Part shown: positions 1 to 6,043 of the stretch, in pieces
Position numbering within the stretch: the stretch's first letter is position 1
Layout: each line of letters starts with the position of its first letter
Assembly (NCBI GenBank): GCA_959022875.1
Contig: CAUFAM010000047.1
Location: 1 to 7,596 of the forward strand
Length of the DNA: 7,596 nucleotides
Reading direction: 5' to 3'
DNA from: an uncultured Oscillospiraceae bacterium
Lineage (GTDB): Bacteria; Bacillota; Clostridia; Oscillospirales; Oscillospiraceae
The notes under the pieces: generated by a model
The model's input: the letters and a program-made list of their open reading frames with translations, nothing else
Told to the model about the DNA's origin: nothing
Databases searched by the model: none
Position numbers and translations under genes: made by a program

Positions 1-716
1 TCAACGCCGTGGGCGTGGACGCCAACACCGCCTCCCCCTCCCTGCTCCAGCGGGTCAGCGGTCTCACCGCTACCACCGCCAAAAATCTGGTGACCTACCG
101 GGAGGAAAACGGTCCCTTCACCACCCGTAAGCAGCTTTTGAAAGTGCCCAAGCTGGGCCCCAAGGCCTTTGAACAATGCGCCGGTTTCCTCCGCGTGCCT
201 GAGAGCAAAAGCGTGCTGGACAACACCGGCGTCCATCCGGAAAGTTATGCCGCCGCCGAACACTTACTGGCTCAATGTGGCTACACCCTAGCGGATGTAA
301 AGGCCGGAAGCCTGTCACAGCTCAAAGAAAAAGCAGAGGCCATCGGACTGGATCGTCTGGCCGAGGTATGCGGTGCAGGCGCCCCCACTCTGGCCGATAT
401 TATCAAGGAGCTGATGAAGCCGGGCCGGGATCCCCGTGACGAGCTGCCGCCTCCCATCCTCCGCACCGACGTGATGGAGGCCAAGGACTTAAAGCCCGGC
501 ATGGAGCTTCAGGGCACCGTGCGCAACGTCATCGACTTCGGCGTGTTCGTGGACATCGGCGTCCACCAGGACGGCCTGGTTCATATCAGCAAGCTGCCCC
601 GGCGGGTGCGTCATCCCTCTGAGCTGCTCACCGTGGGCGACATCGTCACCGTCTGGGTCATCGAGGTGGACGAGAAGAAAAAGCGCATCAGCCTCACCAT
701 GAAAAAGCCTCAATAA
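1..716 (+). CDS. tex: Tex-family RNA-binding transcription accessory protein, C-terminal part (5' end outside window)
   Basis: This is the last ~237 residues of a Tex/YdcI-type protein, which is normally 700-800 residues. Tex is a cytoplasmic nucleic-acid-binding factor linked to transcription and RNA processing. The frame is open to the window edge: the codons before the first GTG (9) read N-A and continue into the family's conserved NAVGVD stretch, so that GTG is internal and not a start. Counting from it, residues ~5-65 form the helix-hairpin-helix region (SGLTATTAKNLVTYRE, then LLKVPKLGPKAFEQCAGFLR). HPESY near 77 is a family landmark. Residues ~161-232 are a complete S1 RNA-binding domain (GTVRNVIDFGVFVDIG, DGLVHISKL, RISLTMKKP). 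The protein stops just after S1, as expected, at TAA 714-716. An intrinsic terminator follows, so tex and the next gene are probably separate transcription units. The family call is secure; nothing can be said about the N-terminal half. Confidence 0.95.
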   Translation, partial: NAVGVDANTASPSLLQRVSGLTATTAKNLVTYREENGPFTTRKQLLKVPKLGPKAFEQCAGFLRVPESKSVLDNTGVHPESYAAAEHLLAQCGYTLADVKAGSLSQLKEKAEAIGLDRLAEVCGAGAPTLADIIKELMKPGRDPRDELPPPILRTDVMEAKDLKPGMELQGTVRNVIDFGVFVDIGVHQDGLVHISKLPRRVRHPSELLTVGDIVTVWVIEVDEKKKRISLTMKKPQ

Positions 717-738
717 CCTTACAACTTCAGCTTCTTTG

Positions 739-770
739 ATTCCCGCCCCTTTCCAGAGGCGGGAATTTAT
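739..770 (+). terminator. Intrinsic terminator after tex
   Basis: The arms ATTCCCGCC (739-747) and GGCGGGAAT (758-766) are a perfect 9-bp inverted repeat around a 10-nt loop. It begins 22 nt after the tex stop codon. The T-tract after the stem is short (TTTAT), so termination may be incomplete. Confidence 0.7.
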
Positions 771-797
771 AAAATTGGAACTTTTTTGAAAAAGTGC

Positions 798-828
798 TTG
801 ACTGTAAAGGTTCTTGATACTGTACACT
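798..828 (+). promoter_or_regulatory. MerR-type promoter with 19-bp spacer upstream of the merR-RDD gene
   Basis: TTGACT (798-803) and TACACT (823-828) are separated by 19 bp, instead of the usual 17. Over-long spacers of 19-20 bp are the hallmark of promoters activated by MerR-family proteins, which bind and distort the spacer. An imperfect dyad (AAG-GTT-CTT at 807-815, with further alternating matches outward) lies in the spacer, and ACTGTA occurs twice, 18 bp apart (801-806 and 819-824). An A/T-rich stretch at 777-793 could act as an UP element. The start site would fall near 834-836, leaving a very short leader with the AAAGGAGG ribosome binding site (835-842) at its 5' end. Autoregulation by the downstream MerR protein is inferred. 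Confidence 0.6.
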
Positions 829-850
829 CAGGGCAAAGGAGGCGATTTTC

Positions 851-2395
851 ATGACGATCAAGGAATTGGAAGCGTTGGTCGGCCTGCCCCGGGCCAGTAT
901 CCGGTTTTATGAGCAGGAGGGATTTCTCTCTCCCCAGCGGCTGAAAAACAATTACCGGGACTATTCCCCAGAGGATGTGCGTACCTTAAAGCGGATCAAG
1001 CTGCTGCGTCAGCTCCACCTGGATTTGGACTCCATTCGCCGCTTGGAAGCTGGAGAACTGACCCTTACTGCGGCGCTAAAAGACCAGCTGGCCGCGCTGG
1101 ATGCTGACCGGGGCGCCCTGGACCGGGCAGGTGAGGTCTGTCAGTGTCTTCTGAACAGCGGCACAGAATATCGCGCCCTGGATCCGCAGCCCTGGCTGGA
1201 AGAGCTGGAACGCCGCCCCGCCCCCAGCGGCCCCCATCTGGAACAGCCCCGGGACAGTCTGGACAACGTCCCTTCTCCCTGGCGGCGCTTTCTTGCCCGG
1301 AGGCTGGACACCTTACTGTATGGTCTCCCCTGGCTGGCTATCCAGCTTTATTTACTCCGCGATTACCAGACCGCTGATCCCGCGCCGGGGCTCTACCCCG
1401 CCGCATTTTTCAGCCCCATTCTCTTCTGCCTGATCCTCCTGCCCGGGATCCTGGCTCAGACGTTTGTGGCTATGTTTCTGGAGCCCGCCTTTCTTTGTAT
1501 CCTGGGCGGTACCCCCGGCAAGCTCATCATGGGGCTGGAAGTACGCAATGCCGACGGGGGACGGCTCACCTGGGATCAGGCACGCACCCGCACCGTAAAC
1601 GTTTTGTTCCGGGGAGAGGGATTTTTCCTTCCCATTTACAGCCTGTGGCGCAACTACCGCTGCTGGCGCGCCTGTAAGGACGGACAGGTTTTACCCTGGG
1701 ATGAGGACCTGTGCTACACCGCCCGGCCCAAAGGGCTTGTGTGGCGCATCCCTCTTCTGGCCGCCGCAGCCGCCTTGGTCCTGCTCAGTCAGAATCTTCT
1801 CATTGGCCTCAGCTATCAGCCGCCCAACCCGGATGGAATTTCCTCTCCCACCCAGCTGGCGGAGAACTACAACGCCTTTCACATCCGGCGTACCCCCGGC
1901 GCTTCGGATGACATTCTGTTTGACCGGGATGGCCAATGGGTCATGGAATTGCCCTGGTATGAGCACCCCACTTGGGTCGTGGAAGGCATTAATTTTTCTC
2001 CGGATTTTCCCGGAACCCATTTCTCTTATACCGCTGTGTTAGATCCGGCCGTTTTGGAAGAACAGGGACTCAGCCCTTCTCTCTATCATCTGGCCGGTGC
2101 CTTTGACGATGATCTGATCCTGGCCCTGTCCTGTGCCGCACGGCCATGGCCCACCTTCTCCTCCAAAAAGGAAGTGGAGCGGATGGAACAGGAGCTGGAG
2201 GCGCTGTTCACCACTCCTCTTACTCCGCCGCTCACCCGGCTGGAGCAGGACTTTTCCTGCGGGGTGAGGGTGCAGGCACAGGTGGAGGCCCCCGGATATG
2301 TAAGTATGGACGGCACGTCCGCCCAGCTCATCTGGGGCGAGCAGCCTGATCCTGCCCAGCCCATCGTTGTATACGTCACCATGTCGCTACATTGA
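851..2395 (+). CDS. Membrane-integrated MerR-family regulator: MerR HTH + RDD transmembrane domain + predicted extracytoplasmic C-terminal domain
   Basis: Residues 1-68 are a canonical MerR winged helix-turn-helix (TIKELEALVGLPRASIRFYE, then NNYRDYSPEDVRTLKRIKLLR). A short dimerisation helix follows at ~71-101. After a Pro-rich linker comes an RDD-like membrane domain: RRLD at 150-153, hydrophobic segments at ~154-170 and ~183-208, and the RDD signature GGTPGKLIMGLEVRNADGG at 219-237. A third strong hydrophobic segment (~298-320) precedes about 190 residues that I do not recognise, with two cysteines (428, 470). With the HTH in the cytoplasm, three membrane spans place this tail outside the cell. 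Soluble MerR proteins are usually 110-280 residues, so 514 is a fusion architecture. The start is fixed by AAAGGAGG 8 nt upstream. The inferred role is one-component signalling from envelope to DNA; ligand and targets are unknown. The segment at 250-266 is semi-hydrophobic and, if it spanned the membrane, would reverse the topology of the tail. Confidence 0.88.
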   Translation: MTIKELEALVGLPRASIRFYEQEGFLSPQRLKNNYRDYSPEDVRTLKRIKLLRQLHLDLDSIRRLEAGELTLTAALKDQLAALDADRGALDRAGEVCQCLLNSGTEYRALDPQPWLEELERRPAPSGPHLEQPRDSLDNVPSPWRRFLARRLDTLLYGLPWLAIQLYLLRDYQTADPAPGLYPAAFFSPILFCLILLPGILAQTFVAMFLEPAFLCILGGTPGKLIMGLEVRNADGGRLTWDQARTRTVNVLFRGEGFFLPIYSLWRNYRCWRACKDGQVLPWDEDLCYTARPKGLVWRIPLLAAAAALVLLSQNLLIGLSYQPPNPDGISSPTQLAENYNAFHIRRTPGASDDILFDRDGQWVMELPWYEHPTWVVEGINFSPDFPGTHFSYTAVLDPAVLEEQGLSPSLYHLAGAFDDDLILALSCAARPWPTFSSKKEVERMEQELEALFTTPLTPPLTRLEQDFSCGVRVQAQVEAPGYVSMDGTSAQLIWGEQPDPAQPIVVYVTMSLH

Positions 2396-2422
2396 TCTTA
2401 ATGTCCATTTAATTCTTATACT
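2392..2422 (+). promoter_or_regulatory. Possible internal promoter before the dipeptidase gene, again with 19-bp spacing
   Basis: TTGATC (2392-2397, overlapping the stop codon of the MerR gene) and TATACT (2417-2422) are 19 bp apart. The bases TTCTT-ATACT around the -10 resemble TTCTTGATACT in the promoter ahead of the MerR gene. A small dyad AATG-TC-CATT (2400-2409) lies in the spacer. This could be a second MerR-controlled promoter, or an A/T-rich intergenic coincidence; no terminator separates the two genes. Confidence 0.35.
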
Positions 2423-2449
2423 ACAAGTTCTGTAAAGGAGGTAAGCCTT

Positions 2450-3403
2450 ATGCTATGTCCACCCATATTTGACCTTCACTGTGATACGCTCACGGCCTTC
2501 ATGGATCAAACTTCCACCCCCGGGGCAGACACCCTTAACAACCCCACTCATCATTTTTCCTTTGGCAAAATCCCAAAGGGAACACGCTGGGCCCAGTGCT
2601 GCGCCATCTTTCTTCCTGACCGTCTCCATGGTGCAGAGGCCGCAGACTTTTATGCCCATCACCGGGACAGCTTTTATCGCCAGATGACCACGCTGGAGCC
2701 TCTGGTCTCCCCCTGCCGAAGCTCTGAGGACATCCAAAGGGCCTGGAACTGCGGCAAAGCCGCCGCCCTTTTGACGGTGGAAAACGCCTCCGCCCTGGCG
2801 GGAGATCTGTCCCGGGTGGAGCAGCTCCGCCGGGACGGCGTGGTGATGATGACCCTCACCTGGAACGGGGCCAACGAGCTGGGCTCCGGCCACAGTACCG
2901 GCGACGGCCTTACCCCCTTTGGCAAGGCCGCGGTACGGGAAATGGAGGCGCAGGGCATTTTGGTGGACGTATCCCACCTGAACGACCGAGGATTTTTTGA
3001 CCTGCTGGACACCGCCAAAAAGCCTTTCGCGGCCAGCCATTCCAATGCCCGGGCGGTATGTGCCCACCGCCGCAATCTCACCGATGATCAGATCCGTGAG
3101 ATGGTGGAGCGTAAGTGCCTCATAGGCCTCAACTACTATAACGCCTTCCTGCGCTCCGACGGGCAGGAGGCCACCGGGGAGGATCTGTGGCGGCATGTGG
3201 AGCACTTTCTGGCGCTGGGGGCCCAGGACTGTCTGGCGCTTGGCTCTGACTTTGACGGAGCGCAGGTGCCCGCTTTTCTGGACTGTCCGGAAAAGGTTGC
3301 CGGGCTGGAAGCCTTTTTCCTTCAAAAGGGGCTCTCCCCTGCCCTGGCCGAGAAAATCCTCTGGCGCAATGCTCTGGACTTTTTCAAACTGAATTTAGCA
3401 TAA
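2450..3403 (+). CDS. Membrane dipeptidase family zinc peptidase (peptidase M19), cytoplasmic form
   Basis: This 317-residue protein is a full-length M19 (renal dipeptidase-like) TIM-barrel metallopeptidase; the family hydrolyses dipeptides with a binuclear zinc centre. All expected metal and catalytic positions are visible: H10 and D12 in FDLHCDT, E111 in LLTVENAS, H176 in VDVSHLND, H197 in ASHSNARAV, and D267 in GSDFDG. Despite the family name there is no signal peptide or membrane anchor, so it should act in the cytoplasm on imported or turnover dipeptides. The ATG has a strong AAAGGAGG 7 nt upstream. The gene starts 54 nt after the MerR-RDD gene on the same strand with no terminator between, so co-transcription is likely; a functional link to that regulator is inferred only from this spacing. 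Its stop codon lies inside the stem of the following terminator. The family call is firm; the physiological substrate, including possible D-amino-acid dipeptides, is not determinable. Confidence 0.94.
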   Translation: MLCPPIFDLHCDTLTAFMDQTSTPGADTLNNPTHHFSFGKIPKGTRWAQCCAIFLPDRLHGAEAADFYAHHRDSFYRQMTTLEPLVSPCRSSEDIQRAWNCGKAAALLTVENASALAGDLSRVEQLRRDGVVMMTLTWNGANELGSGHSTGDGLTPFGKAAVREMEAQGILVDVSHLNDRGFFDLLDTAKKPFAASHSNARAVCAHRRNLTDDQIREMVERKCLIGLNYYNAFLRSDGQEATGEDLWRHVEHFLALGAQDCLALGSDFDGAQVPAFLDCPEKVAGLEAFFLQKGLSPALAEKILWRNALDFFKLNLA

Positions 3404-3440
3404 AAAATCCCCGGCCGAATGGCCGGGGATTTTTTATGCT
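3397..3440. terminator. Bidirectional intrinsic terminator between the convergent dipeptidase and cysS genes
   Basis: Positions 3397-3416 and 3421-3440 form a perfect 20-bp inverted repeat around the tetraloop GAAT. The core CCCCGGCC/GGCCGGGG is flanked by A6 on one side and T6 on the other, so each strand reads as GC stem plus T-tract. It serves the dipeptidase gene from the left and cysS (stop 12 nt away) from the right. The dipeptidase stop codon lies in the left arm. Confidence 0.95.
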
Positions 3441-3451
3441 TCCTATGCTTA

Positions 3452-4900
3452 TTATACGCGCTTCCACTGAGCGCCGCCGGGCACATCGGTGATCTCAATG
3501 CCCTGCGCCTTCAGCTCGTCCCGAATTCGGTCGGCCTCGGCAAAGTTCTTCGCATTATTGGCATCATACCGCTGAAGCACCAGAGCGTCGATGGTCTCCT
3601 CCCCCTCGCCGGTGATAGTGTAGCTCCCGGCGGACTTGGCGGACTGGGCCTTGGCCTGCTCCTCCCGGACCTTGGCCGCCTTTTCCAGCAGAGACAGGGA
3701 CAAAACCTGGTCAAAGCTGTCCAGAATGGCCAGCTTGGTGGCCCCGTTGGTCTTGGCCTTCAGAGCATCGTAGAGGGCGGTCACCGCCATGGAGGTGTTC
3801 AGGTCGTTGCCCACCTGCTGGCGGAACTTGTCCTTATACTCAGCCAGCACTGCCTCGTCCACTTCCCCGTCCTTGGGGTCCAGGGCGGCAATTTTGGCAA
3901 TGAGCTTCTGATAAGCTCCGGCGGCGTTGTCCAGGTTCTCCCAGGAGAACACCAGTCCCTTGCGGTAGTGGGACTGCAGGCAGAAGAACCGGTAAGCCAG
4001 GGGATCATAACCCTTCTCCTCCAGCAGGGAGACAGTCAAAAACTCACCCTTGGACTTGGACATCTTGCCGGAGTTGGTGTTCAGGTGGTGGACATGGAAC
4101 CACTGCTTGCACCAGGGATGGCCCAGGTAGCTCTCAGACTGGGCAATCTCGTTGGTGTGGTGGGGGAAGGCGTTGTCGATGCCGCCGCAGTGGAGGTCCA
4201 GATATTCTCCGTTATACTTCAGGGAGATGCCGGAGCACTCAATGTGCCAGCCGGGATAGCCCACGCCCCAGGGAGAATCCCACTTCAGGGCCTGATCCTC
4301 AAATTTGCTCTTGGTAAACCAGAGGACAAAGTCGTTCTTGTTGCGCTTGTTGGTGTCCTCTTCCACGCCCTCCCGGACGCCCACGGCCAGATCCTCCTCG
4401 TCGTGGTCGTTGAAGACATAGTACCGCTCCAGCTTGGAGGAATCGAAGTACACATTGCCTCCGGCCAGGTAGGCGTAGCCCTTGTCCAGCAGGCCGGTGA
4501 TGATCTTGATATAGTCGTCAATGCGGTTGGTGGCGGGCTCCACCACGTCCGGGCGCTTGATGTTCAGCTTCCGGCAGTCCTCAAAGAAGGCGTCAGTGTA
4601 GTACTGGGCGATCTCCATGACGGTCTTGTGCTCCCGCTTGGCGCCCTTGAGCATCTTATCCTCGCCGGTGTCGGCGTCGGAGGCCAGGTGGCCCACGTCG
4701 GTGATGTTCATGACCCGGTTGACGTCATAGCCGTCGTAGCGCAGGAACTTCTCCAGCACGTCCTCCATGATGTAGGAGCGCAGGTTGCCGATGTGGGCAA
4801 AGTGGTAGACCGTGGGGCCGCAGGTGTACATCTCCACATGGCCGGGGGTATGGGTCTCAAATTGTTCTTTTTTATGGGTGGCAGAATTATATAGCAGCAT
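3452..4900 (-). CDS. cysS: Cysteinyl-tRNA synthetase
   Basis: This 482-residue class I aminoacyl-tRNA synthetase attaches cysteine to tRNA-Cys in the cytoplasm. The order of motifs is canonical: MYTCGPTVYHFAHIGNLRSY near the N-terminus, containing the zinc-ligand Cys27 and the HIGH-like HIGN (36-39, the usual form in this family); GYPGWHIECSG with Cys222; LHCGGIDNAFPHHTNE with the zinc-site His/Glu near 248-251; and GKMSKSKGEF (278-287), the KMSKS loop. The C-terminal DALR-type helical region holds NDLNTS, and the protein ends in the expected AEADRIRDELKAQGIEI...W. The ATG is preceded on the minus strand by AGGAGGT (4907-4913). It lies 57 nt downstream of cysE and no terminator is visible between them, so the pair should share the T-box-controlled transcript. 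A long open frame runs antisense across almost the whole gene but is a codon-bias shadow. Confidence 0.98.
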   Translation of the reverse strand: MLLYNSATHKKEQFETHTPGHVEMYTCGPTVYHFAHIGNLRSYIMEDVLEKFLRYDGYDVNRVMNITDVGHLASDADTGEDKMLKGAKREHKTVMEIAQYYTDAFFEDCRKLNIKRPDVVEPATNRIDDYIKIITGLLDKGYAYLAGGNVYFDSSKLERYYVFNDHDEEDLAVGVREGVEEDTNKRNKNDFVLWFTKSKFEDQALKWDSPWGVGYPGWHIECSGISLKYNGEYLDLHCGGIDNAFPHHTNEIAQSESYLGHPWCKQWFHVHHLNTNSGKMSKSKGEFLTVSLLEEKGYDPLAYRFFCLQSHYRKGLVFSWENLDNAAGAYQKLIAKIAALDPKDGEVDEAVLAEYKDKFRQQVGNDLNTSMAVTALYDALKAKTNGATKLAILDSFDQVLSLSLLEKAAKVREEQAKAQSAKSAGSYTITGEGEETIDALVLQRYDANNAKNFAEADRIRDELKAQGIEITDVPGGAQWKRV

Positions 4901-4957
4901 GGTAAAACCTCCTGTTTCAATTTGAAGCTATCCTGTATGATAGAAAGCGGATTTCCT

Positions 4958-5623
4958 TTACGCTTCTTTCTTTGCACGCTCTTCCAGATATTTTTGATCC
5001 AGCATTTTCTCCAGGAATTCCAAGCGCTGGGACAGGGCCTCGATGCGCTCCAGCGTGGGGTTCTCCACGCTGGTCTGATCCACATCATCGGCATAGTGGG
5101 TCATCTTTCCGGCAATACGCACGATCTGAGCGGGAATGCCCACGGCGGTGGCATTTTCCGGAACCTCGGAGAGCACCACGGAGTTGGCGGCAATGCGGGA
5201 ATTGTCCCCTACTTTGAAGGGTCCCAGAATTTTAGCACCGCAGCCGATGAGCACGTTGTTTCCGATGGTAGGATGGCGCTTGCCATGATCCTTACCGGTA
5301 CCGCCCAGGGTGACCCCGTGGTACATCAAGCAGTCATCCCCCACCTCGGCGGTCTCACCGATCACAATGCCCATGCCGTGGTCAATGACAAAGCGGCGGC
5401 CGATCTTGGCCCCGGGGTGAATTTCAATTCCCGTCCAGAATCGGCTCCACTGGGAAACAAACCGGGCCAGAAAGCGGCAGTTATGGCAGTATAACCAGTG
5501 GGCCAGGCGGTGATACAAGGTGGCGTGGACGCCTTGGTACAACAGAAAAACTTCCAGTTTGGAGCGGGCAGCGGGGTCACGCTTCTGGTAGGCCTCCAGC
5601 GTCTCCATCAGGGAACCAAACAT
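4958..5623 (-). CDS. cysE: Serine O-acetyltransferase
   Basis: CysE transfers acetyl from acetyl-CoA to L-serine, giving O-acetylserine, the carbon skeleton for cysteine. At 221 residues this is the short Bacillus/Clostridium form; the E. coli enzyme (273) has a longer N-terminus. By alignment to E. coli from memory, the serine-site residues are D16 (KRDPA), D81-H82 (IDHGMGIVIGETA) and H117 (KRHPTIG). Residues ~65-165 show hexapeptide-repeat left-handed beta-helix spacing (IEIHPGAKIG, VGDDCLMYHGVTLGGTG, IGNNVLIGCGAKILG, VGDNSRIAANSVVL). A charged, coiled-coil-like tail (LERIEALSQRLEFLEKMLDQKYLEE) extends past the usual end. The start has AAGGAGG 5 nt upstream. It is the first gene of the cysE-cysS unit, about 390 nt downstream of its promoter, with a T-box leader between. 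Feedback inhibition by cysteine is usual in the family but cannot be read here. Confidence 0.97.
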   Translation of the reverse strand: MFGSLMETLEAYQKRDPAARSKLEVFLLYQGVHATLYHRLAHWLYCHNCRFLARFVSQWSRFWTGIEIHPGAKIGRRFVIDHGMGIVIGETAEVGDDCLMYHGVTLGGTGKDHGKRHPTIGNNVLIGCGAKILGPFKVGDNSRIAANSVVLSEVPENATAVGIPAQIVRIAGKMTHYADDVDQTSVENPTLERIEALSQRLEFLEKMLDQKYLEERAKKEA

Positions 5624-5783
5624 AATATCCTCCTTTTCTCCAGAGCACCAAGGCCCCGGGCTGTGTCAAGTTGGGCGCAGCATATGGTATGTCCGTTACT
5701 CTCTGTGTGCTCCAACATCGACAGTCCCCCCACAGTCCACGGCTCGTTCTTAACACTTCCAGCACCTCCTTTGCTCATCCGAG

Positions 5784-5824
5784 AAAACGAAAACGCCTCC
5801 CATGCCCACAGGGCATAAGAGGCG
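5784..5824 (-). terminator. T-box regulated terminator
   Basis: On the minus strand CGCCUC-UU-AUGCCC (5824-5811) pairs with GGGCAU-GG-GAGGCG (5807-5794): 12 bp with one 2x2 internal mismatch and a UGU loop. The T-tract is TTTTCGTTTT (5793-5784). The 5' arm also supplies the 3' strand of the antiterminator, giving the two exclusive folds. Confidence 0.93.
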
Positions 5825-6007
5825 ATGACTCGCGGTTCCACTCTCATTTTTCGCTTTCAGGGCCGTTATCGGGGCCAAACCGGGCGGCATTACCCACCGC
5901 GCTCCCGGACGCACTTCACATCTGCCTGCCCAGGCCCCCTTTCAGCCGGTGAAGGGCCCTCTCTGTTTGCCGGGTAAGATGCTACTTTTCCGTTCTTCGC
6001 GCTACAA
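5784..6007 (-). promoter_or_regulatory. T-box leader sensing uncharged tRNA-Cys, upstream of cysE-cysS
   Basis: Read on the minus strand, Stem I runs from 6002 to 5899. Its base is GCGC/GCGC, then a GA-rich kink (GAAGAA opposite GGA) and CGGA/UCCG. The specifier loop has AAAGUA on one side and GAAG-UGC-G on the other, and is closed by GCAUCU/AGAUGU. The AGAGAG element and distal loop lie above it (~5966-5935). The cysteine codon UGC (5913-5911) is the likely specifier. Further hairpins follow. The T-box motif AGAGUGGAACCGCG (5844-5831; consensus AGGGUGGNACCGCG) has a UGGA bulge, which pairs with an acceptor end whose discriminator is U, as in bacterial tRNA-Cys. The antiterminator (GAGAG/CUCU and GCG/CGC) competes with the terminator that follows. 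Uncharged tRNA-Cys should therefore allow read-through into cysE-cysS. The T-box call is firm. The Cys assignment rests on specifier, discriminator and gene context together. Confidence 0.93.
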
Positions 6008-6013
6008 TATAGT

Positions 6014-6042
6014 ATACTATCATCCCTTTGTCAGGGTGTCAA
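6014..6042 (-). promoter_or_regulatory. Sigma-70 promoter of the cysE-cysS T-box transcript
   Basis: A consensus -35 TTGACA (6042-6037) and a -10 TAGTAT (6019-6014) are separated by 17 bp. The start site falls at about 6007, a few bases before Stem I. The -35 box begins one base past the stop codon of the LysR gene. A small inverted repeat CCCT-N5-AGGG lies in the spacer (6024-6036); a role for it is unsupported. Confidence 0.85.
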
Positions 6043-6043
6043 G

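Noticed and set aside
9..11. GTG as the start of the first gene
   Set aside because: The codons before it continue the Tex family sequence to the window edge and no ribosome binding site is visible, so it is an internal valine.
780..795. A/T-rich inverted repeat (ACTTTTT / AAAAAGT) upstream of the MerR gene
   Set aside because: It has almost no loop and no GC stem, so it is unlikely to be a terminator. It is better viewed as A/T-rich promoter-upstream DNA.
2453..3325. A 290-codon frame antisense to the dipeptidase
   Set aside because: All M19 metal ligands are present in the plus-strand gene, which has a strong ribosome binding site. The antisense product has no recognisable domain.
3419..4894. 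A 491-codon open frame on the plus strand, antisense to nearly all of cysS
   Set aside because: cysS is unmistakable by motif and length on the other strand. The antisense product is a low-complexity run of V, G, L and H, as expected from mirrored codon bias. Its nominal start lies inside the terminator hairpin.
5608..5847. A 79-codon minus-strand frame spanning the T-box terminator and the cysE start, with a Cys-Cys pair
   Set aside because: It begins inside the T-box motif and crosses the terminator, its starts have no Shine-Dalgarno sequence, and it ends inside cysE out of frame. The nearby GTG frame at 5756 with a real SD is the better candidate.
5912..5914. GUG (valine) as the T-box specifier codon
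   Set aside because: It overlaps UGC by a one-base shift, but the UGGA bulge needs a U discriminator, which fits tRNA-Cys and not tRNA-Val (A73), and the downstream genes are cysteine genes.
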